Source: Chthonobacter rhizosphaerae (GTDB lineage: Bacteria > Pseudomonadota > Alphaproteobacteria > Rhizobiales > Pleomorphomonadaceae). From it: 64,000 nt of DNA. A program made the position numbers and the translations under genes. Of the stretch, positions 51,789-60,594 are shown piece by piece (position 1 is the first letter of the stretch; each line of letters opens with the position of its first letter). A model generated the notes under the pieces. The model was not told where the DNA came from, did no database searches, and saw nothing but the letters and a program-made list of their open reading frames with translations. The stretch spans positions 1 to 64,000 of the forward strand of contig NZ_JACDIS010000001.1 of assembly GCF_013839525.1 (NCBI RefSeq). Direction: 5' to 3'.

Positions 51789-52226
51789 ATGAGCCGACCG
51801 GACGACACCGCCCGACGCATTGCGCGCTGGCACGACGCCGCCGCGCCCGACCTCGACGACTTCGTCGCCCTCGGGGACAAGGCGTTCGCGGAGCTGCCGG
51901 AGGCGTTCCGCGCCCTCTGCGGCGACGTGGAGATCCGGGTGGACGACTTCCCCGACGACGAGGCCCTGAAGGACCTGGGTCTGGAGAGCCCGTTCGATCT
52001 CCTGGGCCTCTTCCAGGGCGTCGGGCTCGCCCACGACAGCGTGGTCGGCCACACGGGCCGGATGCCGAACCGGGTCTGGCTCTACCGGCGACCGATCCTC
52101 GACTACTGGGCCGAGCACGAGGAGACCCTGGGCGCCGTGGTGACCCACGTGCTGATCCACGAGATCGGCCATCATTTCGGCCTCTCCGACGACGACATGG
52201 ACGCCATCGAGGCGGCGGCGGGCTGA
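51789..52226 (+). CDS. Metallopeptidase family protein (minimal zincin)
   Basis: A 145-residue protein of the small zincin family. H124-E125-x-x-H128 in HEIGHHFGLSD is the zinc site, with D134 as the likely third ligand. The N-terminal RVDDFPDDE run is also typical. The family is widespread, but peptidase activity has been little tested. The protein is short and soluble. It lies 32 bases after the small membrane-protein gene. Confidence 0.88.
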   Translation: MSRPDDTARRIARWHDAAAPDLDDFVALGDKAFAELPEAFRALCGDVEIRVDDFPDDEALKDLGLESPFDLLGLFQGVGLAHDSVVGHTGRMPNRVWLYRRPILDYWAEHEETLGAVVTHVLIHEIGHHFGLSDDDMDAIEAAAG

Positions 52227-52469
52227 GGCCGGCCGCGCGGGCGCCGGGACCGGACCCGGCGCTGCGCCCCGTCCTGGCCCGGCCGCGGGCTTCGGTGCCG
52301 GCGACGGTCCGCCGCCCGGTGCGGCCGTCGTCCGGGTCTCGTTCCACGCGGGGCGGACCCGCGTCCGGCCGTCATGACAGGGACCGGCGCTTGATGATAG
52401 GAAACCGCTCGTCGGCCGCGGCGGTCCAGCCCCCGCGGCCCTTCAGCCATCTCCGTAGGACTTCGGGCC

Positions 52470-53420
52470 ATGACCCTTGCGAGCATCTTCATCGACGGCG
52501 AGGCCGGCACCACCGGGCTGCAGATCCGCGAGCGCCTCGCCGGCCGCTCCGACGTGACGCTCCTCTCCATCGCGCCGGAGAAGCGCAAGGACCCGGAGGA
52601 GCGCCGCCGCCTGCTGAACGCCGCCGACGTGGCGATCCTCTGCTTGCCGGACGACGCCGCCCGGGAGGCGGTGTCGCTGATCGAGAACCCGGCGACGCGG
52701 GTGATCGACGCCTCCACGGCCTTCCGCATCGCGGACGGCTGGACCTACGGCTTCGCCGAGATGGCGCCCGGCCAGGCCGAGGCGATCGCCGGCGCGAACC
52801 GGGTGGCGAACCCGGGCTGCTACCCGCAGGGCCTGATCGCCACCGTGCGGCCGCTGGTCGACGCCGGCCTCCTGCCGGCGGACACGCCGATCACCCTCAA
52901 CGCCCTTTCCGGCTATTCGGGCGGCGGCAAGGCGATGATCGCCGAGTACGAGACGGCCGAGGACCCGGCGCCCTACATGCCCTACGCCCTCGGCTTCAGG
53001 CACAAGCACCTGCCGGAGATGAAGCGCTACGCGGGCCTCGCGCAGGACCCGCTGTTCCAGCCGGCGGTGGGCGCCTTCGCCCAGGGCATGCTGACCTTCG
53101 TGCCGCTGCAGCTCTGGTCCGTGCCCGGCACGCCGACCGTGAAGGCGATCCACGACGCGCTGACCGCCCGCTACGACGGCGAGGCCTTCGTGTCGGTGGC
53201 GCCGCTGGAGGCGGTGGAGAAGCTGCCGACCCTCGATCCGCGCGTCTTCAACGACACCAACCGCATGCGCCTCCACGTGTTCGGCAACGACGACCGCCGG
53301 CAGGCGCTGCTCGTCGCCGTCTACGACAACCTCGGCAAGGGCGCGTCGGGCGCGGCGGTGCAGAACCTGAACCTGATGCTGGGGCGCGACCCGACCATGG
53401 GCCTCGTCAAGGCGGCGTGA
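52470..53420 (+). CDS. argC: N-acetyl-gamma-glutamyl-phosphate reductase (type 2 ArgC)
   Basis: A 316-residue NADPH-dependent enzyme, the third step of arginine synthesis. The nucleotide-binding [12 protein letters not shown] opens the protein, and the catalytic C117 lies in NPGCYPQG. The length of about 310 and the pattern near C117 mark the shorter type-2 form, common in alphaproteobacteria. It is a single gene with leuD 138 bases downstream behind its own promoter. Confidence 0.96.
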   Translation: MTLASIFIDGEAGTTGLQIRERLAGRSDVTLLSIAPEKRKDPEERRRLLNAADVAILCLPDDAAREAVSLIENPATRVIDASTAFRIADGWTYGFAEMAPGQAEAIAGANRVANPGCYPQGLIATVRPLVDAGLLPADTPITLNALSGYSGGGKAMIAEYETAEDPAPYMPYALGFRHKHLPEMKRYAGLAQDPLFQPAVGAFAQGMLTFVPLQLWSVPGTPTVKAIHDALTARYDGEAFVSVAPLEAVEKLPTLDPRVFNDTNRMRLHVFGNDDRRQALLVAVYDNLGKGASGAAVQNLNLMLGRDPTMGLVKAA

Positions 53421-53466
53421 CCGGACGGCCGGCGGGCGCGCGACGGCGGCCGCCCTTGTTTTCGCC

Positions 53467-53495
53467 TTGACCGGAACCGGGCGGTTTCCCTAGAG
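53467..53495 (+). promoter_or_regulatory. Candidate promoter of leuD
   Basis: TTGACC (53467-53472) and CTAGAG (53490-53495) are 17 bases apart, a common alphaproteobacterial housekeeping pattern. It lies 64 bases before the leuD start. Confidence 0.55.
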
Positions 53496-53558
53496 ACAAG
53501 GGCACGAGAACCGGGCCGTCCCCGACGGGGCCGGCCGACGGATTTGGACGAGGGTCCC

Positions 53559-54164
53559 ATGCAGAAGTTCACCGTGCTCACCGGCGTCGCGGCGCCGCTG
53601 CCGATCGTCAATGTCGACACCGACATGATCATCCCCAAGCAGTACCTGAAGACGATCAAGCGCACCGGGCTCGGCACGGGCCTCTTCTCGGAGATGCGCT
53701 TCAACGAGGACGGCACCGAGAACCCGGACTTCGTGCTCAACAAGCCGGCCTACCGGAACGCCCAGATCCTGATCGCCGGCGACAACTTCGGCTGCGGCTC
53801 CTCGCGCGAGCACGCCCCGTGGGCGCTGCTCGACTTCGGCATCCGCTGCGTGATCTCCACCTCGTTCGCCGACATCTTCTACAACAACACCTTCAAGAAC
53901 GGCATCCTGCCGATCGTGGTGACGCCGGACGAGCTGAAGCTCCTGATGGACGACGCGGAGCGCGGCGCCAACGCGGTGCTGACGGTGGACCTGGACGCCC
54001 AGACCATCACCGGCCCGGACGGCGGCACCATCCGGTTCGACATCGACCCGTTCAAGAAGCACTGCCTGCTGAACGGCCTCGACGACATCGGCCTGACCAT
54101 GGAGAAGCAGCCCTCCATCGCGGCCTTCGAGACCCGGCTCGCCGCCGAGCGCCCCTGGGCCTGA
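53559..54164 (+). CDS. leuD: 3-isopropylmalate dehydratase small subunit
   Basis: A 201-residue subunit that pairs with LeuC to isomerise isopropylmalate in leucine synthesis. The signature [17 protein letters not shown] is complete, with [15 protein letters not shown] at the N-terminus. The ATG at 53559 follows GAGGG; an upstream ATG at 53544 is less likely. leuC and leuB are not in this window. Confidence 0.97.
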   Translation: MQKFTVLTGVAAPLPIVNVDTDMIIPKQYLKTIKRTGLGTGLFSEMRFNEDGTENPDFVLNKPAYRNAQILIAGDNFGCGSSREHAPWALLDFGIRCVISTSFADIFYNNTFKNGILPIVVTPDELKLLMDDAERGANAVLTVDLDAQTITGPDGGTIRFDIDPFKKHCLLNGLDDIGLTMEKQPSIAAFETRLAAERPWA

Positions 54165-54249
54165 CGGCCCGGCCCGGCACCCCCCGTCACGGCGTCGGCC
54201 CCGCGGCCGGCGCCGTTTTCGCATCCGCGACCAGGAAGGACCGCGCCCG

Positions 54250-54645
54250 ATGACACGGCCCACGACCCGGACCCTCGTCTCCACCGGTTCGCCGTTCGAG
54301 GCGGCCGCCGGCTATTCCCGCGCGGTGATCGACGGCGACTGGGCGTTCGTGGCCGGCACCACCGGCTACGACTATGCCGCCATGGCCATGCCGGAGAGCG
54401 TGGAGGACCAGACCCGCAACGCCATGGAGACGATCCGCAAGGCCCTGGCCGAGGGCGGCTTCGCGCTCGAGGACGTGGTGCGGGCCACCTACTACGTGAC
54501 GGACGCGGCCCATGCGGACGTGGTGTTTCCCGTGGTGGGATCCTATTTCGCCGCCATCCGGCCGGCCGCCACCATGATCGTGTGCGGGCTGATCCGGCCG
54601 GAGATGAAGGTGGAGATCGAGGTGACGGCCAAGCGGCGGGCGTGA
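54250..54645 (+). CDS. RidA/YjgF family protein lacking the catalytic arginine
   Basis: A 131-residue protein of the Rid family, which forms trimers. The family C-terminal region reads RPAATMIVCGLIRPEMKVEIEVTA. Canonical RidA has PARS at this place, and the Arg (R105 in E. coli) is needed to hydrolyse 2-aminoacrylate and related imines; here it is Ala107. It is therefore probably one of the non-deaminase Rid subgroups. It follows leuD by 85 bases and may be co-transcribed. Confidence 0.88.
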   Translation: MTRPTTRTLVSTGSPFEAAAGYSRAVIDGDWAFVAGTTGYDYAAMAMPESVEDQTRNAMETIRKALAEGGFALEDVVRATYYVTDAAHADVVFPVVGSYFAAIRPAATMIVCGLIRPEMKVEIEVTAKRRA

Positions 54646-54758
54646 TCGCCGGTGCCGGACGGGTCAACCAGATTTGAGTGGCACCGATCCGGCCATGCTC
54701 CATATTGGATCGTGACGGCGGGCGACAGGCGCCCGGCCGCGACGATGCGTTTGGACCC

Positions 54759-55568
54759 ATGCGTATGAAGGCCGAAACACCGGGACGGATCACAGGCGGG
54801 CGGCTGAAGCCGCTGGCCGTGGGCTGCCTCTTGGCGGCGCTGGGCGCCGCCCAGGCGATCGGCGGCGGCCAGGCGCACGCCGGCGAGGCGGCGCGGACCG
54901 TGACGGTGGTGGAGCTCTTCACCAGCCAGGGTTGCTCGTCCTGCCCGCCGGCGGACCAGACCCTCGCGAACCTCGCGGCGGACCCCTCGGTGATCGCCCT
55001 CACCTTTCCGGTCGACTACTGGGACTACCTCGGCTGGCGCGACACCTTCGCCCGGCCGGACTTCTCCAAGCGCCAGAAGGGCTACGCCAAGGTGCGGGGG
55101 GACAACGAGGTCTACACCCCGCAGGCGGTGATCAACGGCAGCGTGGCGGTGATCGGCTCCGACGAGCACAAGGTGCGCGGCGCGATCGAGACCGCGCGGC
55201 GGTCCGGCCACGGGCCGAGCGTGCCGATCAGCGCCCGGGTGGAGGGCGACAAGGTCATCGTGGAGGTGCCGGCCGGCGCGCCGCTTCCCGGCCAGCGCAC
55301 CTCGCTCTGGATCGCGGCCTTCCGGGAGCCGACCACCGTGTCGATCGACAAGGGCGAGAACACCGGCCGCACCGTGACCTACACCAACGTGGTGGAGCGC
55401 TGGCAGGTGCTCGGCATCTGGGACGGCACCGCCATGCGGGTGGAACTGCCGCTCGCCGACATCGCCCAGGACGGAACGGCCGGCTGCGCCGTGATCCTGC
55501 AGGCGAAGAAGCACGACAAGCCGAGCCGCATCCTGGGCGCCGCGAAGATCGATCTCCTGAGCAACTAA
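54759..55568 (+). CDS. DUF1223 family exported thioredoxin-like protein
   Basis: A 269-residue protein with a signal peptide (about 1-42, GCLLAALGAAQAIGGGQAHA). A thioredoxin-like fold follows, with C59-S-S-C62 in VELFTSQGCSSCPPADQ. The rest fits DUF1223 (VDYWDYLGWRDTFARPDFSKRQ; YTPQAVINGSVAVIGSD). A periplasmic thiol redox role is plausible but unproven. The start is the ATG at 54759; another ATG is two codons on. Confidence 0.88.
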   Translation: MRMKAETPGRITGGRLKPLAVGCLLAALGAAQAIGGGQAHAGEAARTVTVVELFTSQGCSSCPPADQTLANLAADPSVIALTFPVDYWDYLGWRDTFARPDFSKRQKGYAKVRGDNEVYTPQAVINGSVAVIGSDEHKVRGAIETARRSGHGPSVPISARVEGDKVIVEVPAGAPLPGQRTSLWIAAFREPTTVSIDKGENTGRTVTYTNVVERWQVLGIWDGTAMRVELPLADIAQDGTAGCAVILQAKKHDKPSRILGAAKIDLLSN

Positions 55569-55687
55569 GCGGGGCGACGGCGGAAGCCGCGGGAGGCGGC
55601 GTGACGATCCGCGGGTGGCGCCCGACGCGTTTCCCGTGAGGCGGATCATGCGTGCGGTCGTCCGTCGTCGCGGTTCCCAGGCGTGGG

Positions 55688-55805
55688 TGGTCCGCCTGCG
55701 CGGACCATGACGGGAGGAGGATCGGGCGCTCCGCTTGCCACCGGGGACTCCGCTTGCGACCGGGGCTCCGCTTGCGACCGGGCGGTCCGCTTGCGACCGG
55801 GGACT
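55688..55805. repeat. TGGTCCGC palindrome and a tandem 18-19 bp repeat
   Basis: TGGTCCGC-CTGC-GCGGACCA (55688-55707) matches the elements at 22496-22690, including the GGCGTGGG before it. Directly after it, four tandem units of CCGCTTGCGACCGGGG(A)CT run from 55731 to 55805, with a decayed fifth unit beyond. The gap 55569-55857 holds no gene. Confidence 0.75.
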
Positions 55806-55857
55806 CTTCGTGCGAGCGGGCGCTCCGCTCGTCGTCGGAGCGCCCGGCTCGTTCGTG

Positions 55858-57747
55858 TCACCCGAAGGCCTTCTCCATCAGGTCGGCGACGGCGGCCGCG
55901 AAGGCGGCGGGGTTGTCGGGGGCTTCGCCGTCGAGGATGCGGGCCTGGCCGAGGAGGAGCGGGGCTGCGTCGCGGACGGCGGAGTCGCCGGCCGAGGCCT
56001 TGGCGGCGAGGGCCTTGATGAGGCCGTGGCGCGGGTTGATCTCCAGCACCGGCGCCGACAGGGCGTCGCGCCCTTCGTGGCGGGCCATCAGCTTCTCGGC
56101 CATCTTGTCGAGGCCGAAGTCGGAGGCGACGAGGCAGACCGGGCTGGACGCGAGGCGAGCCGACGCCCGCACGTCCGCGACGCCGTTGCCGAGGACGTCC
56201 TTGAGGACCGTCACGAGGGCGGCCACGTCGCCCGCGTCGGCGCTCTCGCCGGCCGCCGGATCGGTAAGCGGGATGGCGTCGAGGTCGGCCGAGCCCTGGG
56301 TGACCGACTTGAACGGCTTGCCGTCAAAGCCGAGGGCGGTGCGCACCCAGAAGGCGTCGACCGGGTCGGTGAGGATGAGGACCTCGATGCCGCGGGCCTT
56401 GTACCCTTCGAGGTGGGGCGAGGACAGCACCTGCTCGCGGGTCTCGCCGAGGGCGTAGTAGAGGGCGGTCTGGTTCTCCTTCAGGTCCTTGACCACCTCG
56501 GCGAGGCCGCGCCAGCCGTCGCCCGACGTGGTGGTGCGGAAGCGCGCCACCTTGAAGAGGTCGTCGCGCCGGTCGGGCGCCTCGTAGAGACCCTCCTTCA
56601 GGACCGGTCCGAACGCGTCCCACACCTTGGCGAAGGCCTCCGCGTCGGTCTCGGACAGCCGGGTGAGTTCGGAGAGGACGCGGCTGGTGACGCCCTTGCC
56701 GATCGCCTCCAGGACCGGGTTCTTCTGCAGCATCTCGCGGGAGAGATTGAGCGGCAGGTCTTCCGAATCGATCACGCCGCGCACGAAGCGCAGCCAGCCG
56801 GGCAGGATCTCGGCCTCGTCGGTGATGAAGACGCGGCGGACGTAGAGCTTCACGCGGCCCTTGCGGGACGGATCGAACAGGTCGAACGGCTTCTGCGACG
56901 GCACGAACAGGAGGACGGCGTATTCGTGCCGGCCCTCGGCCCGATAGTGGAGCGTGAGCGCCGGCTCGTCGAACATGCCGCCCACGTGGCCGTAGAACTC
57001 GCGGTATTCCTCGGGCGTGACGGACGCCTTCGGCTTCACCCAGAGCGCGGAGCCGTCGGCGAGGTCGCGCGTCTCCCCGGCGCCCTCGGCGCGGTAGCGG
57101 ATCGGCACGGGCACGTGGGCCGAATAGGCGCGCACGATGCGCTCGATGGTGTGCTCCTCCGCGTAGGCTTTGGCGTCGTCGAGCAGGAAGAGCTCCACGC
57201 GGGTGCCGCGGACGGGCGCCTCGTCGAGCGGCACGGGGGCGATCTGGAACGTGCCCTTGCCGTCGCTCTCCCAGGCGAAGGCCTCGGCCGTGCCGGCCTT
57301 GCGCGAGACGACGCGCACCCGCTCGGCCACCATGAAGGCGGAGTAGAAGCCGACGCCGAACTGGCCGATCAGCTGGTTGCCTTCCTTGGCGTCCTTCAGG
57401 CTGTCCAGGAAGGCGCGGGTGCCGGAGCGCGCGATGGTGCCGAGGTTGTCCTTCAGCTCGTCGTGGCTCATGCCGATGCCGTTGTCGGCGACCACGAGCC
57501 GCCCGTCGGCGGCGTCGCCCGCGATCGTGATGGCGAGCGGGCTGTCGTCGCCGGCGAGGAGCGAGGTGTCGGCGAGCGACAGGTAGCGCAGCTTCTCGCA
57601 CGCGTCGGCCGCGTTGGAGACGAGCTCGCGCAGGAAGATGTCCTTGTCGGAATAGACGGCGTGCACCATCAGGTGCAGGAGGCGGGACACCTCCGCCTCG
57701 AAGGCGTGGCGCTCGACGGCCGGCGTGTCGCTGTCGATGGTCGTCAT
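55858..57747 (-). CDS. htpG: Molecular chaperone HtpG (Hsp90)
   Basis: A 629-residue ATP-dependent chaperone. The GHKL ATP-binding domain has FLRELVSNAADACEKLR, DNGIGM and GQFGVGFYSAFMV. The middle domain has LYVRRVFITDEAEILPGWLRFVRG with DLPLNLSREMLQ, and the C-terminal dimerisation domain is complete (EINPRHGLIKAL). A strong heat-shock promoter is seen upstream. Length is usual for the family. Confidence 0.97.
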   Translation of the reverse strand: MTTIDSDTPAVERHAFEAEVSRLLHLMVHAVYSDKDIFLRELVSNAADACEKLRYLSLADTSLLAGDDSPLAITIAGDAADGRLVVADNGIGMSHDELKDNLGTIARSGTRAFLDSLKDAKEGNQLIGQFGVGFYSAFMVAERVRVVSRKAGTAEAFAWESDGKGTFQIAPVPLDEAPVRGTRVELFLLDDAKAYAEEHTIERIVRAYSAHVPVPIRYRAEGAGETRDLADGSALWVKPKASVTPEEYREFYGHVGGMFDEPALTLHYRAEGRHEYAVLLFVPSQKPFDLFDPSRKGRVKLYVRRVFITDEAEILPGWLRFVRGVIDSEDLPLNLSREMLQKNPVLEAIGKGVTSRVLSELTRLSETDAEAFAKVWDAFGPVLKEGLYEAPDRRDDLFKVARFRTTTSGDGWRGLAEVVKDLKENQTALYYALGETREQVLSSPHLEGYKARGIEVLILTDPVDAFWVRTALGFDGKPFKSVTQGSADLDAIPLTDPAAGESADAGDVAALVTVLKDVLGNGVADVRASARLASSPVCLVASDFGLDKMAEKLMARHEGRDALSAPVLEINPRHGLIKALAAKASAGDSAVRDAAPLLLGQARILDGEAPDNPAAFAAAVADLMEKAFG

Positions 57748-57832
57748 GGGTCGCTTCTTCTTTGCACTGGCAGCCCGGCGAACGGGCGCTCGATGACGAT
57801 GGGCGGGAAGATCGTCTCCTCCCCGGCGGCCG

Positions 57833-57863
57833 AGATATCGCCTCGGCTCGGCCCGGATTCAAG
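57833..57863 (-). promoter_or_regulatory. RpoH (heat-shock) promoter of htpG
   Basis: On the minus strand CTTGAA (57863 to 57858) is followed after exactly 17 bases by CGATATCT (57840 to 57833). This is a full match to the alphaproteobacterial RpoH pattern CTTGAA-N17-CNATNT, about 85 bases before the htpG start. Confidence 0.8.
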
Positions 57864-57966
57864 CTTTGATCGGGGCGCCGATCCGGGCGGCTGACCTGGA
57901 TCAAGGCGCGCCGCCGGCGGTTCGGCGAGGATCGCATCCTCCCGGACCAGCCGAACGGCGCCAGCC

Positions 57967-58593
57967 ATGACCGCAGACCAGTCCCCCTCCCCCGCCCCAT
58001 CCGCCGCCCCGACCGGCCGGCGCATCGTCGTCGTCGACGGGCATCCGGACCCGGACCCGGCCCGGCTCTGCCACGCGCTCGCGGCCGCCTATGCCGACGG
58101 GGCGCGCGAAGCCGGGCACGCGGTGGAGGTGATCCCGCTCTGCCGGCTGGACATCCCGTTCCTGCGCACCCAGGCGGCCTTCGAGCACGGGGCGGTGCCG
58201 GACAGCCTGAAGCCAGCGGCGGACGCCATCGTGGCGGCGGACCACCTGGTGCTGGTGTTCCCGCTGTGGCTGGGGACCGCGCCGGCCCTGGTGAAGGCCT
58301 TCCTGGAACAGGTGGCGCGGCCGGGCATCGCCTTCGCCTACCGGGAGAAGGGCTTTCCGGAGAAGCGCTTCAAGGGCAAGTCGGCCCGCCTCGTGGTGAC
58401 CATGGGCATGCCGGCGGCGATCTATCGCTGGTGGTACGGCGCCCTCGGGATCCGCGGCATCGAGCGCAACATCCTCGCCTTCGTGGGCGTCTCGCCGATC
58501 CGCCGGACCCTGATCGGCGGCGTCGGCGCCCCGGGCGGGGCCGCTCGAGCGGCCCTCGAGCGGATGCGGGCGCTCGGCGCGCGAGCGGCCTGA
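57967..58593 (+). CDS. NAD(P)H-dependent oxidoreductase, flavodoxin-like fold
   Basis: A 208-residue protein of the NQO1/KefF-like flavodoxin-2 family. The N-terminal VVVDGHPDPDPARLCHALAAAY is the FMN phosphate-binding region, and LVLVFPLWLGTAPALVKAFLEQ contains the family W-x-G motif. It probably reduces quinones or similar compounds with NAD(P)H. The first 17 residues are Pro/Ala-rich and may be nonconserved. It is divergent from htpG, so the two share an intergenic region of 219 bases. Confidence 0.88.
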   Translation: MTADQSPSPAPSAAPTGRRIVVVDGHPDPDPARLCHALAAAYADGAREAGHAVEVIPLCRLDIPFLRTQAAFEHGAVPDSLKPAADAIVAADHLVLVFPLWLGTAPALVKAFLEQVARPGIAFAYREKGFPEKRFKGKSARLVVTMGMPAAIYRWWYGALGIRGIERNILAFVGVSPIRRTLIGGVGAPGGAARAALERMRALGARAA

Positions 58594-59068
58594 CGGTCCA
58601 ATCCAGGCCTGAGAACCGCCGCACGGGCCCGGCGGGTCGGGACCACACGCCGGCCGCGCCCGCGCCGAAGCGGCCGGCGCGCCCCGGCCTTTGCCGGTTT
58701 CTTCCCTGTATTCCGTCGATTGATCCGACCCCGTTAAGCATCGCTTCACGGCCCGCCCGCGGGCGCCGGTCCGCCGGCGCAAGGTCGACGCGACTTAACG
58801 GGGTTTCTGCGGCCGGTTTCAACGACGGTTAATAATGCGCTGCACCCCCGATCGATCTCCAGGCGGCGGAAACCCGGCTTGCGTTCAATTTGAACGATCG
58901 CCGGAAGTTGATGCGGCGGATTTTCTATAAAAAGATCTTGTTGCACGCATCCTTCGGAGCATCCACACTGGTGACAGTGAGATTGAGAGAAAATTTACTT
59001 CCATGAACGGGAGATTATCTGCCCGGATTGGAAGCAACTCTTGAAAACCGCGCGATCGGGAGTTTTCG
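58594..59068. promoter_or_regulatory. 475-bp regulatory region before the saccharide genes
   Basis: No gene is seen. The region contains a perfect 11-bp inverted repeat, ACCCCGTTAAG (58728-58738) and CTTAACGGGGT (58794-58804), and a palindrome GTTCAA-T-TTGAAC (58883-58895). From 58830 on it becomes AT-rich, with TCTATAAAAAG at 58924-58934 as a likely -10 region, though no standard -35 is correctly placed. The low GC and the palindromes suggest a regulated promoter for the genes that follow. Confidence 0.5.
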
Positions 59069-60586
59069 ATGGCCCAGGCGGCACAAAGGTTTGAGCTGAA
59101 CCCGGAATACCTGAGCGGTCTTCTGTCCGAGCCGGTGGTGATCGCGGTCGGTCTCGATCGCGACGCGCTCGGGGACGAACTGATCCATGCGGCCACGGTG
59201 GTGTGGTTCGACGGCGTGCGCGACGGCGCCGCCACCTTCACGGACGCCCGCAACGTGGTGTCCACCCTCGTGGAGGCGCCGCTCTACACCGCCGCCATCC
59301 TGGTGCAGGAGCGCGGATCGCTGGCCGAGAAGCGGCTGCTGCGCTGGCTGGAGGACCGGGGCGTGACCGCCCGGGTGCCGGTGCTGGAATGGTGCCTGGA
59401 GCGCCGGGCCGACGGCATCGCCCGGGTGCTGAAGGAGATCACCAAGCTCGTGACCGTCAGCGCCCGCGGCCGGGTGCAGGCCTTCCGCGAGCTCTCGGCC
59501 CTTCGCCAGATGAACGAGGACCTGCAGAACCGCTTCGCCGCCCTGGAGGGCTTCCTGCAGCGCCGGGGCCTGCAGCCCCACGACCTCGTCTTCTCCAACG
59601 ACCCGGTGATCGACCCGTCCCACCCGAACCTGATGGCCGAGTTCGCCGCGGACGGCATCGCCCAGATCCTGCCGGTCGCCTCCAACGGGGTGAGCGCCAT
59701 CGGCATCCACTTCGACCAGCCGCCGGTGGACATGGACGCCCGGCTGCTCGTCCAGCTGGTCAGCCTGGAGGACCAGCGCATCCTGGACCGGTGGATCGTG
59801 CCGGCGAACGAGATCGCGACCGGCTGGACCATCCTCGGCCTTCGCCGCGCGCTCGCCGGCGTGCGCCGGACGTTGGAGCTGCGCCTGAAGCTGCAGGGCG
59901 ACGAGCAGTCCATGCCGGGCCTCTCCCTCGGCGGCCTGCAGCCCCTGGAGATGTTCCGCATCCGCAACGCCGCCACGGGCGGCGCCATCCTGAAGAACAG
60001 CCTGGCGCTCCAGGTCTGGTGCGGCCTGCCGGGCGTCTCCCTGCCCGGCTGGGCGACGGTGATCCCGGCGGTGACGCCGGAAACCCTGCGCGACGGCTTC
60101 CGCGACGTGCCGGTGGCGCCGGGCATCGTGGACCTCATCGAGCTCGCCAACCCGGACGAGGTGTCGTTCGACTTCGCCGCCGTCGCGCCCATCCCGCAGG
60201 AGCGGGCGGTGCAGTGCCATCCGCCGGCGGTGGGCATGACCATCGGTCGCCTGCCGGCCGTGTGCCCGCCGTCGGTGATCCGGGTCTCCGGAACCGCGAC
60301 GGTCGCCAACGAGAAGGCGCGGCCGGTGGAATTCGCCATCGTGGTGGCCGGCGACGCCGCCAAGGCCCGGGCGCTTCTGGCCGGCACGCGCCTGCCCGCC
60401 CCCGGCGAGGCCTTCTCCGGCTGGGTGCGGTGCGCCTCGGACGAGGAGCGCCGGGTGAGCGCGTTCATGACCGACCAGATCGACGCCTGGCAGAACATCT
60501 TCGTGGCGACCCGCATGCTGGAGCCCGGCGACAACAGCTTCGCCTGGGCCCGGATGTCCGACATCAGCCTGATGGTCAACGAGTGA
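59069..60586 (+). CDS. Unknown 505-residue protein at the head of the saccharide locus
   Basis: I do not recognise the family with confidence. The protein has no signal peptide or membrane helix. An N-terminal part (about 1-120) looks alpha/beta. A Leu/Arg-rich, possibly coiled-coil segment lies near 110-165 (RVLKEITKLVTVSARGR, LRQMNEDLQNRFAALEGF). The C-terminal half is beta-rich and could be carbohydrate-binding (MFRIRNAATGGAILKNSLAL; GDNSFAWARMSDISLMVNE). It is tightly linked to the glycosyltransferase gene (8-base gap to its ATG, or a GTGA overlap if GTG at 60583 is used). A role in making or attaching a surface glycan is inferred from context. Confidence 0.75.
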   Translation: MAQAAQRFELNPEYLSGLLSEPVVIAVGLDRDALGDELIHAATVVWFDGVRDGAATFTDARNVVSTLVEAPLYTAAILVQERGSLAEKRLLRWLEDRGVTARVPVLEWCLERRADGIARVLKEITKLVTVSARGRVQAFRELSALRQMNEDLQNRFAALEGFLQRRGLQPHDLVFSNDPVIDPSHPNLMAEFAADGIAQILPVASNGVSAIGIHFDQPPVDMDARLLVQLVSLEDQRILDRWIVPANEIATGWTILGLRRALAGVRRTLELRLKLQGDEQSMPGLSLGGLQPLEMFRIRNAATGGAILKNSLALQVWCGLPGVSLPGWATVIPAVTPETLRDGFRDVPVAPGIVDLIELANPDEVSFDFAAVAPIPQERAVQCHPPAVGMTIGRLPAVCPPSVIRVSGTATVANEKARPVEFAIVVAGDAAKARALLAGTRLPAPGEAFSGWVRCASDEERRVSAFMTDQIDAWQNIFVATRMLEPGDNSFAWARMSDISLMVNE

Positions 60587-60594
60587 GCGGCGCC

